Below are positions 18,959-27,334 of a stretch of 64,000 nucleotides of DNA, one piece after another (the stretch's first letter is position 1; each line of letters opens with the position of its first letter). The notes under the pieces were generated by a model, which worked only from the letters and a program-made list of their open reading frames with translations, had not been told where the DNA came from and did no database searches. The stretch comes from Microvirga arabica (GTDB taxonomy: Bacteria; Pseudomonadota; Alphaproteobacteria; Rhizobiales; Beijerinckiaceae): contig NZ_JAFBID010000005.1 in assembly GCF_016811235.1 (NCBI RefSeq), positions 62,001-126,000 on the forward strand, written 5' to 3'. The position numbers and the translations under genes are program-made.

Positions 18959-19231
18959 GACAGCCTCCCTGTGGGATGCTCGTTCGAGCTGTCATGCCAT
19001 GGACATGGGGCCAATGAATGTCGGCCACGGTTCAACTCACGAAATCACCTGCCCTTCGCGAACGTCTGGTGTTCGCGGCTTGAGCCGACATTCGGGTTAC
19101 ATCCGGGATGTGCCATTTTGAGACCTTCCTGGTGTCGAGACCGCTGCGTCCTATACCCGTCAATGACTTACGGCAAAAATTTCGCAGAAAGCCGTTTTGA
19201 GAATTGAAGCATCATACTCGTGCGGAAGCCA

Positions 19232-19477
19232 CTACTGTCCGCTTGCGAGGCGCTGACCGATCCAAGCCTGGGCTGCGTCCAGATCGGCAAAGGTCGGCTG
19301 GTTGATCCCATCCAACCGGCCAAAGCCTGCCTCCAGGTACCACTGCCCCGGAGCAACCTCGTTCTCGTCCGAGATGTGGGTCAACACCGCCAGAAGCCGC
19401 TGCTCCTCGTCGAGGACCAGCATGCCTTCCTCGTCGAAGCCGGTCGCGACGCGGATCGGCTGAAGGGTAAAGCTCAT
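19232..19477 (-). CDS. Small protein of unknown function after the Crp/Fnr gene
   Basis: 81 residues, acidic, no signal peptide or membrane segment. The start overlaps the stop of the upstream regulator (ATGA), so it is translationally coupled to it. No motif was recognised. The pattern of short strands with W-Y-L-E-A-G-F and a terminal helix suggests a small folded domain. Confidence 0.7.
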   Translation of the reverse strand: MSFTLQPIRVATGFDEEGMLVLDEEQRLLAVLTHISDENEVAPGQWYLEAGFGRLDGINQPTFADLDAAQAWIGQRLASGQ

Positions 19478-20238
19478 GCGACGGCCTGGTCGATCTCCAG
19501 GTGCAGGTAGGTGGAGTCGAACTCTCCTACGTGCTTCAACCGGTCCCAGTCAGGAATGTTCAGCCGCTCGCCTTTCAGTTCAATGAGACCATCAGCCCGC
19601 ATCTGCTGGAAAACGCGGTTGATGTGAACCGGCGTGATGCCGAGCGCATCGGCGAACTCGACCTGGGTGATCGGCAGGTCGCAGGCATGACCCTCGACCA
19701 GGCCAACAGCTCTGAGACGCACCAGGAACTCGCACAGCACATGGGCCATGCGGCTGTAGGCTTCGCGCCGTCCGATGTTGATCACCCACTCCCGGAAGAT
19801 GGCCCCCTCAATCAGGGTTTCACGCCAGAAGGCGGCGGCAATGCGCGGGAAGCGGGTGCAGAGATCACGCAGGTCGTCATGGGTGATGAATCCCAGCCGG
19901 CACTGGGTGAGGGTGCCGATGCTGACGTCCAGAACCTTCAGGTGCAGGCTCTGCAAATCGGGAATGTCACCGGGGATGCCGAAAGCCACGATCTGGCGCT
20001 TGCCGCCTGCGGTGATCTTGTAGGTAGCGGTAAAGCCACCGAGGATCAGGCAGGAGCGGGAGGGACGGTCGCCCTCGCGCACGATGTCCTGATGGTCCCT
20101 GAGAACAGCAAGCTGCATCGGCAGGGTCTCAAGCGCCCGCCGCTCGTCATCGGTGAGCGTGAAAATGCTCTCCAGCTTGCGGATCATCGGATTGTAATCG
20201 GGATCGAAGGAAGCTTGGGGATGGAAAGAAGCATGCAT
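19474..20238 (-). CDS. Crp/Fnr-family transcriptional regulator
   Basis: 254 residues. I start at the ATG at 20238 because AGGAGG lies 8 bases upstream; a longer frame to 20286 is possible. Residues about 25-140 form a cyclic-nucleotide-binding-like beta barrel (I-V-R-E-G-D-R-P-S, F-G-I-P-G-D-I-P-D) without the cysteines of Fnr. A C-terminal winged helix (about 165-235) holds I-T-Q-V-E-F-A-D-A-L-G-I-T-P-V-H-I-N-R-V. This resembles the large alphaproteobacterial group of Crp-like regulators of unknown ligand. The AT-rich 150 bp upstream probably holds its promoter. A membrane cyclase is encoded at 892-2232; whether this protein binds its product is unknown. Confidence 0.9.
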   Translation of the reverse strand: MHASFHPQASFDPDYNPMIRKLESIFTLTDDERRALETLPMQLAVLRDHQDIVREGDRPSRSCLILGGFTATYKITAGGKRQIVAFGIPGDIPDLQSLHLKVLDVSIGTLTQCRLGFITHDDLRDLCTRFPRIAAAFWRETLIEGAIFREWVINIGRREAYSRMAHVLCEFLVRLRAVGLVEGHACDLPITQVEFADALGITPVHINRVFQQMRADGLIELKGERLNIPDWDRLKHVGEFDSTYLHLEIDQAVA

Positions 20239-20486
20239 GTGCCACTCCTCCTGTTGCAGGCGGGAGCGCACGTCTCTCTCAGTCATCAGCGCCCAAGATC
20301 AGTGGCTGATAATAATATTCTTATAGCACAATAATTAACATCCGTTCTTAATCTAAGTTATTACCGCCAAAAAACATTGTGCTGATATTGTGTTCATGTA
20401 AGCAAAGCTGAATTCATCTTTGTTCTTCCTGAGAAGAGCGATGCCACGGGTCGATTTCGACGTGTGCAAGGAAACGAGCTTCGGAC

Positions 20487-20520
20487 AAAAAAGAAGCGCT
20501 CAACCTGGGGCGAGCGCTTC
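20487..20520 (-). terminator. Rho-independent terminator (minus strand)
   Basis: A perfect 9-bp stem GAAGCGCTC/GAGCGCTTC (20493-20501 with 20512-20520) is followed on the minus strand by six T (20492-20487). This is a classic intrinsic terminator. The nearest upstream minus-strand gene ends 310 bp away at 20831, so it may end an unannotated short transcript instead. Confidence 0.8.
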
Positions 20521-20830
20521 AGGAGCCGGAACCGTAGGGGCAAAGAAGGTCCGGGAGGAACCCTACTCAAACCAGAGTTGATCCTTCTCGGCCCTAACAT
20601 GGGTTGAGCGTAGCTGACTTATCCTGACGCCTCGCACGTGGAAACCGGTCCGAAAATTGCGCGTCAGCCCCTTTTTGGAACCGGATAGCGTGTCGTGCCA
20701 GCGCATTCGATTGAACCCCTCCGCACTCAAGTAGGCTGCGTCCTTCTTGGCGGATGTGCCTCTTGGCCACCATACGCGCAAGCCGAACCTAGCGCTGAGG
20801 TGGGGCGCTCCCGTCACCGCCCAGCAGTCC
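20521..20830. other. Gene-free stretch upstream of the terminator; possible small RNA or long 3' UTR
   Basis: 310 bp between the L,D-transpeptidase-like gene and the terminator at 20487-20520. No convincing small reading frame was found on either strand. Because it ends in a strong minus-strand terminator, it is either a long 3' UTR or the site of a minus-strand small RNA. Confidence 0.35.
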
Positions 20831-21976
20831 CTACCCGCCGAACAGGCCCCGGAAACGCTCAAGGACGGAGCCTCCGCCGCTTCCCGTCTGGTCTGCCGGC
20901 GTAGGTGCGGCGGCTGCCGGGGCTGCCTGCGTGACGGGAGCGCCAGGGGGAATGCGGCCTCCTTGTGGCCTTTGCGAGGAGTAGGCGAGCGTCGTTGATG
21001 CGGCCTGCCGCGGCTTCCCGTTGGCAGCGAGGACGACCTCCTGTGGCCCGGCGGCCAGCGCCTCAGGACGGCTGACGTCCCCGAGGCGCTTGCGGGCGTT
21101 GGCGTCGACCGCAAGCGAGCCGCCCTGCCCTGGATCGCCGTACAAGGCCTGCCGGAAACTCTCGTGCTGCCCGCCGTCGGCGTAGACCAGCTTGACGGGC
21201 TGCACGCCATTGGCCGCCAACGCACCCACCTGCCGGTCGTCGCTCTGCCGCTTCTGTGCGACCGCCACCATGACCGAGGCGTCCCCACTGAAGGCATACT
21301 GCCCGCTGGCCACGGAAACCTGCGGCTCCTGCTTGGCGAGCTCGAAGTAGTCGGAGCCCTCCTTGAGGTTCCGCCAGAAGGCGATGTTCGGGTCCAGGCG
21401 GTGCTTGGCCAAGTTCTCCGCCGTCATGCGGAACGGATAGGACTGGAACTGGAAGCCACGCTGACCGCTTGCGAAGGCCTCGCGGGCGAGGGCATAGACC
21501 TCCGAGATCGCCTCGTCGGTCATGGCGAAGCACCCCTGCGACGAGCACGAGCCGTGCACCATCAGGTGCGACCCCGTCCGGCCATGGGCGCGGTCGTACT
21601 CATTCGGGTAGCCGAGATTGAACGAGAGGTAGAGCTGCGAGTTCGGGTTCATCTGCGCCGGGGTGACCGTGTAGAAGCCTTCTGGGGCCTGGCGGTCGCC
21701 CTCGCGGATCTTCGGCCCGAGCTGGCCCGACCAGCGGCACATCGGGTAGGTCTTGAGGAGCGCATACCGGCCGTCGCGGCCCCGCTTCCAGACCTCGATC
21801 TCCGATTCCTTCTTGTAGGAGCGCATCAGGATCGGGTCGTTCTTCGACATGCCCTTCGTTTCCATCAGCGCCATGGTGGCGGCGGGGATCGGCGCCAGGT
21901 GGCGCGTGGACATGTCCTGGCCCTGGCAGGCGGCGAGCGCGAGCACGAGGCCCGCAACCAATGCAATACGCTTCAT
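20831..21976 (-). CDS. Lipoprotein with L,D-transpeptidase (YkuD/ErfK-like) domain
   Basis: 381 residues from the ATG at 21976, which gives a lipobox (L-A-L-A-A-C-Q-G); the longer frame to 22030 is rejected. The central region has the murein L,D-transpeptidase pattern: H-L-M-V-H-G-S-C-S-S-Q-G-C-F-A-M-T, containing the His and the catalytic SxGC-type Cys. The C-terminal ~120 residues are Ala/Pro/Gly-rich and disordered. Expected location is the outer or inner membrane facing the periplasm, where it would crosslink peptidoglycan or attach proteins to it. Confidence 0.85.
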   Translation of the reverse strand: MKRIALVAGLVLALAACQGQDMSTRHLAPIPAATMALMETKGMSKNDPILMRSYKKESEIEVWKRGRDGRYALLKTYPMCRWSGQLGPKIREGDRQAPEGFYTVTPAQMNPNSQLYLSFNLGYPNEYDRAHGRTGSHLMVHGSCSSQGCFAMTDEAISEVYALAREAFASGQRGFQFQSYPFRMTAENLAKHRLDPNIAFWRNLKEGSDYFELAKQEPQVSVASGQYAFSGDASVMVAVAQKRQSDDRQVGALAANGVQPVKLVYADGGQHESFRQALYGDPGQGGSLAVDANARKRLGDVSRPEALAAGPQEVVLAANGKPRQAASTTLAYSSQRPQGGRIPPGAPVTQAAPAAAAPTPADQTGSGGGSVLERFRGLFGG

Positions 21977-22211
21977 CGTGGGAATTCCCGCATTCTGTGC
22001 GCCCAGGGTTGATCCCGGACGGTTCCCCATTCTTCTAAGGGATTGGCTTTAACGCTGTCTTGCCGCAGGCACAGGAACCGGCGGAAGCCTGCCAACCGGC
22101 ATGAAAGGTTGCCTTCAAGTCCGGCAGGATTGAGGCGTCCGGCTTCCGCTCACCCGCGATCCACAGGATGCCTGAGGCCTCCTCTGACGCCTTGCCCGAA
22201 CGATGCAGCGG

Positions 22212-22838
22212 TCAGGCCGAGGCTTGGGCGGTTCTGAGGTCGCGACGGGCATCCTTGATGATGACCCAGGACGACTGGAGGAACAGCCCTGCGATGACGA
22301 CGGCAACAACAAGGTCAGGCCACGGCGTCGCGGTCCAGGCGACGAGGCCGGCGGCAATGATCACCGCCACGTTGCCGATGGCATCGTTCCGGCTGAACAG
22401 CCACACCGCCCTGACGTTGGCGTCCCCGCTCCGATGCGGCAGCAGGACCCAGGCCGAGGCGACGTTGACCACGAGCGCGATCACCCCGAACAGGCCCATG
22501 ATCTCGGCCTCGGGCTGCTGCAGCACGAAAACCCGGTACGCGGAGGTGACAAGGATGCCGAGGCCGAGGAGCCCGAGGAAGACGCCTTGGAGAAGCGCGG
22601 ACCGTGCCCGCCAGACCAAGCTCCACCCAATGGCGATCAGGCCGAGCAGCGTGATCGTTCCGTCGCCGAGGAAGTCGAGGGCGTCCGCCTTCAGGGCCTG
22701 TGATCCGGAGACGAACCCGGCCACGATCTCGGCGAGCCCATAGCCGACGTTGAGCACCACGACGGTCCACAGGGCCCGCCGGTAGGCTGGGGTGACGTGG
22801 GAGTAATCCTGGATCTTGTCGTCATCGTCGTCACTCAT
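22212..22838 (-). CDS. Cation diffusion facilitator-like (CDF) metal transporter
   Basis: 208 residues with an Asp-rich N-terminus (M-S-D-D-D-D-D-K) and about six membrane helices. A-D-A-L-D-F-L-G-D-G in helix 2 and S-R-N-D-A-I-G-N in helix 5 resemble the HxxxD-type zinc sites of CDF proteins, with Asp/Asn replacing the usual His. There is no long C-terminal cytoplasmic domain, so this is a short form. It starts inside the lspA stop (ATGA) and closes the zntA-methyltransferase-lspA operon, which suggests a role in Zn, Cd or Pb efflux. Confidence 0.8.
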   Translation of the reverse strand: MSDDDDDKIQDYSHVTPAYRRALWTVVVLNVGYGLAEIVAGFVSGSQALKADALDFLGDGTITLLGLIAIGWSLVWRARSALLQGVFLGLLGLGILVTSAYRVFVLQQPEAEIMGLFGVIALVVNVASAWVLLPHRSGDANVRAVWLFSRNDAIGNVAVIIAAGLVAWTATPWPDLVVAVVIAGLFLQSSWVIIKDARRDLRTAQASA

Positions 22839-23347
22839 CCGGAGCGCCTTTCATGCACGGCCGTTTCGGGACGGACCGCCGGTCCGCGGGACTTCAGGAG
22901 GGCGTCGATCACGAGCAGGCCGACGCCTGCGGAGATGAAGATGTCGGCGACGTTGAACGTGAAAAGCCGCCAGGCCATGGGATGGAGGTCGAGGAAATCG
23001 GTCACGGCCCCATCCGCCGCCCGGTCGATCAGGTTCCCCAGCGCGCCTCCGGCGATCAAGCCATACCCGGTGCGCTCGCCCGGATCCGGAGCCCGCAACG
23101 CGAACCAGGTCACGAAGGCGGTCGCCAGCGCCTGCACGATGAGCAGGATCGTGACCCCAGTGTCGGTATCCGCCGAGAACATGCTGAAGCTGACGCCGCG
23201 GTTGAATGCCAGCGAGAGGCTCAGGAAAGGGACAAGGGGCTCTGCCGCGTCGGCCAGATGCATGGAGGCGAGGAGCTTGGTCCCAAGGTCGACGGCGGCC
23301 GTGAGCGCGATCAGGCCAAGAACGATGACAACCGGTCGGGCACTCAT
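22835..23347 (-). CDS. lspA: Signal peptidase II (LspA) within a metal-resistance operon
   Basis: 170 residues with four membrane helices. The aspartyl protease motifs are present: F-N-R-G-V-S-F-S-M, G-G-A-L-G-N-L-I-D-R-A and the second Asp in F-N-V-A-D-I-F-I-S. LspA homologues occur as accessory genes in Pb/Zn/Cd resistance operons (for example pbrC of Cupriavidus), apart from the housekeeping copy. The position between zntA, a methyltransferase and a CDF gene fits that accessory type. It overlaps both neighbours by 4 bp. Confidence 0.92.
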   Translation of the reverse strand: MSARPVVIVLGLIALTAAVDLGTKLLASMHLADAAEPLVPFLSLSLAFNRGVSFSMFSADTDTGVTILLIVQALATAFVTWFALRAPDPGERTGYGLIAGGALGNLIDRAADGAVTDFLDLHPMAWRLFTFNVADIFISAGVGLLVIDALLKSRGPAVRPETAVHERRSG

Positions 23348-24018
23348 GGCGCGTCGCCTCCAAATGGCTTCGTGCCGTGCAGGAAGGCCAGGTTTCCGAA
23401 GATCGTCCTGCGGCGATACACCTCGCGGACGTCCTCGAACCCCGCCTGCCGCATCAGCACGGGCAGGAGGCCCTGGAGGTTGTCGCGCGTGTTCGGGAAG
23501 CCGTCGAAGACCTGCACGGAGACATAGGCCAGCCGCATCAGGAGGTTGTCCGGGGTGGCCCAGTCCGCGATCACGATGCGGCCTCCCGGGCGCAGGACTC
23601 TGAAGGCCTCCGTGAACGCGGCCCGCTTGGTGGGCTGCTCCAGGTGGTGGAGAACGAGGCTTGATACGACCGCGGTCGCGGACCCGCTGTCCAGCGGCAG
23701 GGCATCCGCGAAAGCCTGCACGAACCTGATGTCGAGGTTTCCTTCGGCGGCCTTGGCCCTGGCACGGCCCAGCATCGCCGGGTCCGGATCAATCCCGATA
23801 ACAGTGGTCTGGGGAGAAGCCGCCTTCAGCAGCAACCCCAGCGTGCCCGTGCCGCATCCAAGATCGACGATGACGTCGCCGGGCTTTGGCGCAATGGTGG
23901 CGACAAGCTGGGCCTTCCAGACATCCTCGGCCAGGAACCGGGCGATCAGGCCGTCGTAGAACCCGGTCAGGCTATGGAGGCCGAGCGCAGGCACGAATGG
24001 GCGTGGGGTGGCCTTCAT
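23344..24018 (-). CDS. Class I SAM-dependent methyltransferase
   Basis: 224 residues from the ATG at 24018, which has GAGG upstream and starts 8 bp after the zntA stop; a start at 24039 would overlap zntA. Motif I is V-D-L-G-C-G-T-G-T-L-G, followed by G-I-D-P-D-P (motif II) and V-S-S-L-V-L-H-H-L-E (post-I). R-V-L-R-P-G-G-R-I-V is typical of UbiE/methyltransf_11 proteins. The substrate is unknown. Operon position suggests a metal-linked role (a small molecule or metal ion), but this is an inference. Confidence 0.88.
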   Translation of the reverse strand: MKATPRPFVPALGLHSLTGFYDGLIARFLAEDVWKAQLVATIAPKPGDVIVDLGCGTGTLGLLLKAASPQTTVIGIDPDPAMLGRARAKAAEGNLDIRFVQAFADALPLDSGSATAVVSSLVLHHLEQPTKRAAFTEAFRVLRPGGRIVIADWATPDNLLMRLAYVSVQVFDGFPNTRDNLQGLLPVLMRQAGFEDVREVYRRRTIFGNLAFLHGTKPFGGDAP

Positions 24019-24025
24019 GACACCC

Positions 24026-26143
24026 TCACGCATTGCCACGGAAGCCGAGCAGACGCATGGCGTTCGCGGTCACCAGAACCGTCGCGCCGGTGTCGGCCAG
24101 GATCGCCGGCCAAAGCCCGGTGATGCCGATGATGGTGGTGACCAGGAACACCACCTTGAGCCCGAGAGCCACGACGATGTTCTGGCGGATGTTGCCCATC
24201 GTGGCCTTGGAGAGCGCGATCATGCGGGCGATGTCGAGCACGCGTCCATGCAACACGGCGGCGTCCGCCGTCTCCAGCGCCACGTCGGTGCCGCCGCCCA
24301 TGGCGATGCCGACATCTGCCGCGGCCAGAGCCGGAGCGTCATTGATGCCGTCGCCGACCTTGGCGACGACCTGCCCCTGGGCCTTGAGCTCGTTGACGAT
24401 GCGAAGCTTGTCCTGCGGCAGCAGGTCGGCCCGCGGCTCCACGCCCAAGGTATGGGCGATGGCCGCCGCCGTCTTGGCGTTGTCACCGGTGAGCATGATC
24501 GGCTTGATCCCGCGCGCCTTGAGCGCCTGCAGGCCGGCGGTGGCGTCCTCGCGGGGCTCGTCCCGCACCGCGATCAGCCCGACGGGCGTGTCGTTCACAA
24601 GGAGAACGGACACGGTCTTGCCCTCCTCCTGCAGGGCGCTGATGCGGGCCTCAGCCTCGGCCGGGAGAGGTGTGATGTCGGCAGCCGCCTTGGGCGAGCC
24701 CAGATACAGGCCGCGCCGGCGGAACCGACCCTTCACGCCCTTACCGCCGAGCGCCATGACACCGACGGCGGGGGCGACCTCGATGCCCTCGGCCTGCGCC
24801 CGCGCCACGATGGCCTTCGCGATGGGGTGGGAGGACGTCGCGTCCAGGGCGGCCGCATCCTCCAGGACATCGCGCTCGGGGCCCTGCAACACAATGACGT
24901 CGGTCACCTTGGGACGACCTTCGGTGAGGGTGCCGGTCTTGTCGAGGGCAACCGCGGTGACCTTGCCGAGGATTTCCAGCACCGCGCCACCCTTGATCAG
25001 GAGCCCGCGGCGAGCACCGGCCGCCAAGCCCGCCGCGATGGCGGCGGGGGTCGAGATCACGAGGGCGCACGGGCAGCCGATCAGCAGCACGGCCAGCCCC
25101 TTGTAGACCCACTCGCCCCAGGGCTCGCCCCCCACCAGCGGCGGCAGGATGGCCACAAGGGCGCCGACGACAAGCACGGCGGGGGTGTAGTAGCGCGAGA
25201 AGCGGTCGATAAAGCGCTCGGTCGGGGCCTTGGCCTCCTGCGCCTCCTCGACCAAACGGACCACGCGGGCGATGGTGTTGTCCTGCGCCTCCGCGGTCAC
25301 CCGCACGCTCAGGCTGCCATCCGTGTTGATGGTGCCGGCGAAGACGGTCTCGCCCTCGCCCTTGCGCTTGGGCGTGCTCTCGCCCGTCACCGGAGCCTCG
25401 TCGATGGCGCTTTCGCCCGAGACGATCACGCCGTCGGCCGGCACCCGGTCGCCGGGACGGACCGCGATCACGTCGCCCACCGCGAGGGTCTCGGCCTGGA
25501 CCTCCTCCAGGGTTCCGTTGCGCTCGATGAACGCTGTCTTGGGCACCAGGCTGGTCAGGGACCGGATGCTGGCGCGCGCCCTGCCGGCGGCGACGCCCTC
25601 CAACAGCTCGCCCACGAGGAATAGCAGCACCACGATGGCGGCTTCCTCGGTCTCACCGATGATCACAGCGCCGATGGCGGCGATGCTCATCAGGGTCTCG
25701 ATGGTGAAGGGTGCACCCGCCATGGCGGCGGAAACCGCACGGCGGGCAATCGGCACCAGGCCAATGGCCATGGCGGCGGTGTAGAGCCAAGCCTCATAGC
25801 CAGGCAGGACCATGGCCAGCAGCCATGCGGCCGCGAGGCCAAGGCCTGAGAGGATCGTCAGCCGTCCCTTGGCGGAGCGCCACCAAGACCCGTCCTCGGC
25901 CTCATGGTCATGATGATGCCGCGCCTCCTCGCTGATGGGCGAGATGCCATAGCCGAGGTCGCGGACCACCCTCTCGACCTGCTCGCCCGTGCCGGCTTCC
26001 GCCACCCGCAGGCGCAGGGTCTCGGTCGTGGTGGTGATGTTGATGTCGGAGACACCGGGCACGCGGGCGAGCGCGGTCTCGATTTTGCGGGCGCAACTGC
26101 CGCAATCCATGCCTTCGACGCGGTAACGCAAGCGGTCGGTCAT
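24026..26143 (-). CDS. zntA: Zn/Cd/Pb-translocating P-type ATPase (ZntA-like)
   Basis: 705 residues. An N-terminal HMA domain has G-M-D-C-G-S-C-A-R-K (residues 7-16); a short His/Glu/Asp stretch (H-H-H-D-H-E-A-E-D) at about 77-85 follows. The transport motif C-P-C-A-L-V-I-S-T-P near 356 is the CPC-(A/V) form linked to divalent Zn/Cd/Pb pumps. [13 protein letters not shown] and D-G-I-N-D-A-P complete the P-type core. Its promoter carries a MerR-type operator shared with the divergent regulator at 26220. Confidence 0.95.
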   Translation of the reverse strand: MTDRLRYRVEGMDCGSCARKIETALARVPGVSDINITTTTETLRLRVAEAGTGEQVERVVRDLGYGISPISEEARHHHDHEAEDGSWWRSAKGRLTILSGLGLAAAWLLAMVLPGYEAWLYTAAMAIGLVPIARRAVSAAMAGAPFTIETLMSIAAIGAVIIGETEEAAIVVLLFLVGELLEGVAAGRARASIRSLTSLVPKTAFIERNGTLEEVQAETLAVGDVIAVRPGDRVPADGVIVSGESAIDEAPVTGESTPKRKGEGETVFAGTINTDGSLSVRVTAEAQDNTIARVVRLVEEAQEAKAPTERFIDRFSRYYTPAVLVVGALVAILPPLVGGEPWGEWVYKGLAVLLIGCPCALVISTPAAIAAGLAAGARRGLLIKGGAVLEILGKVTAVALDKTGTLTEGRPKVTDVIVLQGPERDVLEDAAALDATSSHPIAKAIVARAQAEGIEVAPAVGVMALGGKGVKGRFRRRGLYLGSPKAAADITPLPAEAEARISALQEEGKTVSVLLVNDTPVGLIAVRDEPREDATAGLQALKARGIKPIMLTGDNAKTAAAIAHTLGVEPRADLLPQDKLRIVNELKAQGQVVAKVGDGINDAPALAAADVGIAMGGGTDVALETADAAVLHGRVLDIARMIALSKATMGNIRQNIVVALGLKVVFLVTTIIGITGLWPAILADTGATVLVTANAMRLLGFRGNA

Positions 26144-26177
26144 TGCCAGAAATCCAGTTTGATCCTATCTGGCGGGT

Positions 26178-26208
26178 ACGCTACAACCTCTAGCGGTTAG
26201 AGGTTCAA
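26178..26208 (-). promoter_or_regulatory. ZntR/CadR-type promoter and operator
   Basis: On the minus strand: -35 TTGAAC (26208-26203), 19-bp spacer, -10 TAGCGT (26183-26178). The operator at 26185-26205 is AACCTCTA-N5-TAGAGGTT, with perfect 8-bp arms, centred in the over-long spacer as in MerR-activated promoters. It sits 35-65 bp before zntA and 12 bp before the merR-type gene, so it can both activate zntA and autoregulate the regulator. Confidence 0.85.
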
Positions 26209-26219
26209 GAGGTTTTTTG

Positions 26220-26636
26220 ATGTCCCTCACGATTGGCGAGCTCTCTCGGCAAACTGCGGTGAAGATTCCTACGATACGTTATTACGAGCAGATCGGTTTA
26301 TTGGCTGAGGCCATTCGTACCGAGGGCCAGCAACGCCGCTACGCCCCCGGAGATGTCCGCCGGCTTAATTTCATCCGCCACGCCCGGGAGCTCGGCTTCG
26401 AGATTGAGGCCATCCGCCAACTCCTGAGCCTCGCAAACCACCCGGACCGCTCCTGCGGCGACGCCCATGCGATCACCAAGGCTCATCTTGATGAGGTGAA
26501 GGATAAGATCGCCCGCCTCATGGCCCTGCGCGACGAACTCGAGAGCATGGTCGCATGCGACAACGGGCAAGTGGCCGAATGCCGGATCATTGAGGTCCTG
26601 GCCGATCATGGCCAATGCCTGCATGAGACCCATTGA
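26220..26636 (+). CDS. MerR-family Zn/Cd/Pb-responsive regulator
   Basis: 138 residues from the ATG at 26220 (AGAGG upstream). Residues 3-70 form the MerR winged helix (I-G-E-L-S-R-Q-T-A-V, I-R-Y-Y-E-Q-I-G-L-L, Q-R-R-Y). The dimerisation helix follows, and metal ligands are Cys79, Cys113, Cys121 and Cys133 with C-terminal His residues. Cys79 and the C-terminal loop Cys pattern match ZntR/CadR/PbrR rather than CueR, whose loop has a C-x7-C pair without this Cys79. It is divergent from zntA across the operator at 26185-26205. Confidence 0.9.
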   Translation: MSLTIGELSRQTAVKIPTIRYYEQIGLLAEAIRTEGQQRRYAPGDVRRLNFIRHARELGFEIEAIRQLLSLANHPDRSCGDAHAITKAHLDEVKDKIARLMALRDELESMVACDNGQVAECRIIEVLADHGQCLHETH

Positions 26637-26800
26637 TCGCGCATACGGCGGTACAGCTCGGCGATGCTGTCCTCACCCCGCAGGCCCTCAAGCACGATCC
26701 GGATCTACTCTTCCGCCGAGTAGTGCTTGCGGGTGGCCCGGCGGATCTCCTTGACTGCTTTTTTGGCCAGCTCCTTAGCCGACCCTGGTTTCTGTCTCAT
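26637..26800 (-). pseudogene. Remnant of an IS3-type transposase OrfA
   Basis: Translation of the minus strand from the ATG at 26800 gives a 31-residue start (M-R-Q-K-P-G-S-A-K-E ... R-A-T-R-K-H-Y-S-A-E-E), then a TAG at 26707-26705, then in the same frame I-R-I-V-L-E-G-L-R-G-E-D-S-I-A-E-L-Y-R-R. The pattern A-T-R-K-x-Y-S-A-E-E-K-I-R-I-V-L-x-G-L-R-G-E is the N-terminus of IS3-family OrfA proteins common in Rhizobiales, so the stop replaces a Lys codon (AAG to TAG). No OrfB or terminal repeats were found; it is a decayed fragment abutting the MerR gene. Confidence 0.75.
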
Positions 26801-27018
26801 CCTCTCTTTCTCAGAGGTTACGATGAATCAGAACCTCTCCTTTCCTCAACTCACCCGATCTGTCGCATAGGTGTTGAAGGGGCCGGAAACCTAGACTTGC
26901 TAAGGCCGAGGTTGCTCTCCACTACACAGAAGCAACTCGGTTCGGATTACTGCCAAAATGGCGCGCTTCTGGGTTCGCATGATTACAGCGAGAGGGACAG
27001 AAAGCACTGCGGGCTCAC

Positions 27019-27294
27019 TTAGAGGCGCTTTTCTGCTTCCGCCCTGTTGTATTGTGCTACAGCCCAGAGCTCTTCCTGCAGTGCACGGGCTTGGGTGACT
27101 TCCTCAGCATTTCCCTGAAGAATATTGCTGCTCAGGCGTGATCGATTTCCGTCAGCCCGGGCCGCCATGTTGCGATGCCACTTGAGCCAGTCCTTATTTG
27201 TGACAGGCGCGTCACCGTTAGGCATCGTGGGCGTCTTGACCTCATCGAGAAATGCGAGAGCTGCACGGATGGCATCGTTGGGTGTATCCCACAT
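27019..27294 (-). CDS. Small protein of unknown function
   Basis: 91 residues, mostly helical and charged, with no signal or membrane segment. The ATG has GAGGGG upstream. It is the first gene of the accessory region and is oriented like its neighbours (minus). No homology or motif was recognised. Confidence 0.6.
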   Translation of the reverse strand: MWDTPNDAIRAALAFLDEVKTPTMPNGDAPVTNKDWLKWHRNMAARADGNRSRLSSNILQGNAEEVTQARALQEELWAVAQYNRAEAEKRL

Positions 27295-27334
27295 CGTATT
27301 ACCCCTCTTCTTTCGACTGCATGAGTTCAGGTGT

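Noticed and set aside
24008-25624. Long plus-strand open frame opposite zntA (538 codons)
   Set aside because: It is the antisense of a clear P-type ATPase, has no ribosome-binding site and a His/Gly/Arg-biased composition typical of mirrored high-GC genes.
26815-26850. AGAGGTT/AACCTCT inverted repeat after the IS3 remnant
   Set aside because: Only 7-bp arms with an unrelated spacer; could be a weak relative of the MerR operator arms, but there is no promoter or gene next to it.
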